From Actinomycetes bacterium (lineage in GTDB: Bacteria; Actinomycetota; Acidimicrobiia; Spongiisociales; UBA5794), in NCBI GenBank assembly GCA_024640745.1, contig JAHEEL010000114.1, forward strand, positions 1 through 7,627: a DNA stretch of 7,627 bases, given 5' to 3'. A model generated the notes under the pieces. The model worked only from the letters and a program-made list of their open reading frames with translations, was not told the DNA's origin and searched no databases. This document shows positions 6,060 to 7,627 of this stretch, one piece after another (positions within the stretch are counted from its first letter, which is position 1; each line of letters begins with the position of its first letter). The translations under genes and the position numbers were made by a program.

Positions 6060-7088
6060 ATGCAGAGATGGACCCGACTCATCGCAACCCTCGCCGTGGT
6101 TGCCCTCGTCGGTGCAGCGTGCGGATCGAGCACTACCGACACCACTGCGAGCGGTGGCGAAGGAGACGGCAGCAGCGGGACGATCCTCATCTCCGGATCG
6201 TCGACCGTCGAGCCGATCTCGGCGCGCGTGGCCGAGGAGTACTCGAATGCCAACTCCGGCGTCGGTATCACCGTGGAGGGACCGGGCACGGGAGATGGTT
6301 TCAAGAAGTTCTGCGAGGGTGAAACCGACATCTCGGATGCATCACGAGCCATCAAGGACACCGAAGCCGAAGCGTGCGCCGAAGCCGGCATCGACTGGAT
6401 CGAACTCTACATCGCAATCGACGGTCTCTCCGTGCTCACCTCACCCGACAACGATCTGGTCGCATGCGTCACGTTCAATGATCTCTACGCGCTCACCGGC
6501 CCCGAGTCGACCGGCTTCGGTAGGTGGTCGGACGCGGCCGAACTGGCGCAGGAGATCGGCGGCGTGTCTGATTCCAACTACTTCGATGAGGACCTGGCGA
6601 TCACGGGCCCCGGCGAGGAGTCGGGTACCTACGACACGTTCGTGGAGTTCGTGATCGAGGATCTGGCCGAGGAGCGTGGCCAGGATGCGGCCACGCGACC
6701 GGACTACGTTGCCTCGCCGAACGACAATGTCATCATCGAGGGCATCGCAGGTTCGAGGTACTCGCTCGGATGGGTCGGCTACGCCTTCTTCGCCGAGAAC
6801 ACCGACCAGGTGGCGGCCCTCGCGGTCGACAACGGCGAGGGTGGTTGCGTGGCTCCCACCGAGGACACGATCGCAAGCGGCGAGTATCCGCTGTCGCGCC
6901 CGCTGTACATCTACGTGAACGCGCAGAGAGCCGCAGACAACCCTGTCCTGAAATCCTTCGTTGACTACTACATGTCCGACGAGGGCCTCGCCGAGGTGTC
7001 GAACGCCGGCTACGTCCCTCTTGCCGACTACGGCCCGACGCGAGACGCCTGGAATGGCGAGGTCATCGGACGCAGTTTCTCGTCATAG
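6060..7088 (+). CDS. pstS: Phosphate ABC transporter substrate-binding lipoprotein PstS
   Basis: Captures inorganic phosphate outside the membrane and delivers it to the PstCA-PstB transporter. A lipoprotein signal peptide (W4-T-R then hydrophobic 7-20) ends at LVGAAC21, the lipidated cysteine, followed by a Ser/Thr/Gly-rich linker to about residue 40. Phosphate-site motifs of the PstS family are present: SGSSTVEP (45-52), GTGDGFKKF (76-84), DISDASR (90-96) and GPGEESGTYDTF (183-194, containing the SGT loop). Four further cysteines (85, 106, 136, 263) could form disulfides. The 342-aa length is normal for the family. It is the first gene of a plus-strand pst unit, with pstC 86 nt downstream. 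The PHO-box-like repeats and an activator-type promoter upstream indicate induction at low phosphate. Loss of any of these motifs is not seen, so it should be functional. Confidence 0.96.
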   Translation: MQRWTRLIATLAVVALVGAACGSSTTDTTASGGEGDGSSGTILISGSSTVEPISARVAEEYSNANSGVGITVEGPGTGDGFKKFCEGETDISDASRAIKDTEAEACAEAGIDWIELYIAIDGLSVLTSPDNDLVACVTFNDLYALTGPESTGFGRWSDAAELAQEIGGVSDSNYFDEDLAITGPGEESGTYDTFVEFVIEDLAEERGQDAATRPDYVASPNDNVIIEGIAGSRYSLGWVGYAFFAENTDQVAALAVDNGEGGCVAPTEDTIASGEYPLSRPLYIYVNAQRAADNPVLKSFVDYYMSDEGLAEVSNAGYVPLADYGPTRDAWNGEVIGRSFSS

Positions 7089-7120
7089 GCAACCAAAGCC
7101 GATCACACACCGGAGGTCAG

Positions 7121-7153
7121 GGAGGGAGGGCGCGCGGCCGGCGCCCACCCCCT
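7121..7153 (+). other. GC-rich intergenic hairpin between pstS and pstC
   Basis: GGGCGC (7128-7133) pairs perfectly with GCGCCC (7141-7146) around the 7-nt loop GCGGCCG. After one A-A mismatch the stem continues with GGG (7124-7126) against CCC (7148-7150). No T-tract follows, so it is not a classical intrinsic terminator. It lies about 35 nt after the pstS stop and about 25 nt before pstC. A processing, 3'-protecting or partial-termination role, giving more PstS than permease, is an inference. The 5' arm is part of a purine-rich stretch (GGAGGGAGGG, 7121-7130) that resembles ribosome sites but is too far from the pstC ATG to serve it. Confidence 0.55.
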
Positions 7154-7174
7154 ATTCTCAGCGGCCACACACGA

Positions 7175-7627
7175 ATGAAATCACTTGAATCGACTCTCGA
7201 CCTCACCGGAGATCCGCGGCGCCGACACAAAGAGCGCTTCGTCCGAGCCGTGTTCTTCGGCGCCGGCCTGATTTCGATCCTGATCAGCGTCGCGATCATC
7301 CTCTCACTGGCCGGCGAAGCCTGGACCTTCGTCAACGGTCTGATCAAGGACGGCGAACTCGGATCGCTCTGGTCGATCGGCTGGTTCCCGCGACGTGGTC
7401 TCTACGACCTCAGGACAATCATCGTCGGCACGTTCATCATCGCCATCATCGCCATCCTGGTTGCGGCCCCACTCGGACTTGGGGCCGCGATCTACCTTGC
7501 GGAGTATGCGAATCCGAGGGCACGGCGCGCGCTGAAGCCCGTGATCGAGATGCTCGCCGGAATCCCGTCGGTCGTGCTCGGATTCTGGGCTCTGGCATTC
7601 ATCGGTCCAGAGGTCGTTCAACGCGTA
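7175..7627 (+). CDS. pstC: Phosphate ABC transporter permease PstC (N-terminal part, cut by window end)
   Basis: Inner-membrane permease subunit that forms the phosphate channel with PstA. The 151 codons visible are open to the window edge. Residues 1-23 are a charged cytoplasmic tail. Helix 1 spans about 24-47, an external loop with WSIGWFP (66-72) follows, and helix 2 lies at about 81-107. The cytoplasmic stretch YLAEYANPRARRALKPVIEM (108-126) then leads into the PstC hallmark LAGIPSVVLGFWAL (127-140), which is the EAA-type loop contacting the PstB ATPase. ATG 7175 is the first start codon of the ATG/GTG/TTG type in this frame after pstS. No clear ribosome site stands immediately upstream, so translation may be inefficient. 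Gene order pstS-pstC predicts pstA and pstB beyond the window. Assignment is firm although about half the protein is missing. Confidence 0.93.
   Translation, partial: MKSLESTLDLTGDPRRRHKERFVRAVFFGAGLISILISVAIILSLAGEAWTFVNGLIKDGELGSLWSIGWFPRRGLYDLRTIIVGTFIIAIIAILVAAPLGLGAAIYLAEYANPRARRALKPVIEMLAGIPSVVLGFWALAFIGPEVVQRV

Noticed and set aside
7111..7130. GGAGG/GGAGGGAGGG stretch as ribosome binding site for a small gene or for pstC
   Set aside because: It is 45-60 nt from the pstC ATG and no ATG, GTG or TTG lies in the pstC frame between it and that ATG. No convincing small gene starts at the right distance. It is better explained as the 5' arm of the hairpin and adjoining purine-rich sequence.
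1..7627. CRISPR array, tRNA, insertion sequence or defence island
   Set aside because: I found no spaced repeats, no tRNA-like cloverleaf signature, no transposase or integrase and no nuclease/helicase gene. Gene content is ordinary core chromosome.

Overview
The window is high-GC DNA with dense, short-spaced genes, several GTG starts and an actinobacterial gene set: a DUF2342/zincin_2 protein, a SenX3/RegX3-type two-component pair, an AhpE-sized peroxiredoxin and a membrane-protein family with the 'D-T-D-x-F/Y-V ... L-A-P-L ... D-P-A-V' signature. This points to a chromosomal segment of an actinomycetote, possibly a deep-branching class such as Acidimicrobiia. The class is a guess from gene content. 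No mobile element, tRNA, rRNA or CRISPR array is visible.

Layout. Bases 12-2454 (+) hold a membrane-anchored HtrA-type serine protease (trypsin-like domain plus one PDZ). It overlaps by 11 nt a DUF2342 protein whose expected zinc-metalloprotease motif appears degenerate. After a 98-nt gap with a small palindrome and a possible promoter, 2553-3985 (+) holds a two-gene unit: a thiol peroxidase and a four-helix membrane protein, joined by a TGATG stop/start overlap. The membrane protein gene meets the response-regulator gene tail to tail at 3982-3985, where one CTAG supplies both stop codons.

Bases 3982-7627 form a phosphate-starvation module. On the minus strand a PAS-containing sensor kinase (senX3-like) precedes an OmpR/PhoB-type regulator (regX3-like). 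Divergently, on the plus strand, pstS (phosphate-binding lipoprotein) is followed by pstC (permease subunit, cut by the window end). The 139-nt divergent region carries three to four 11-nt direct-repeat units beginning GTTCA or similar. This matches the PHO-box architecture bound by actinobacterial PhoP/RegX3 regulators. The units sit just upstream of a TAnnnT -10 candidate for pstS and about 30 nt upstream of the kinase gene. The simplest reading is that the kinase/regulator pair controls the high-affinity phosphate transporter, and perhaps itself, from this shared site. A GC-rich hairpin between pstS and pstC could lower pstC expression relative to pstS.

The window looks like ordinary core chromosome. 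I do not see an undescribed defence or mobile system. The points most worth a second look are the shared PHO-box array, the apparent loss of zinc ligands in the DUF2342 protein, the pstS-pstC hairpin, and the coupled pairs protease/DUF2342 and peroxiredoxin/membrane protein.
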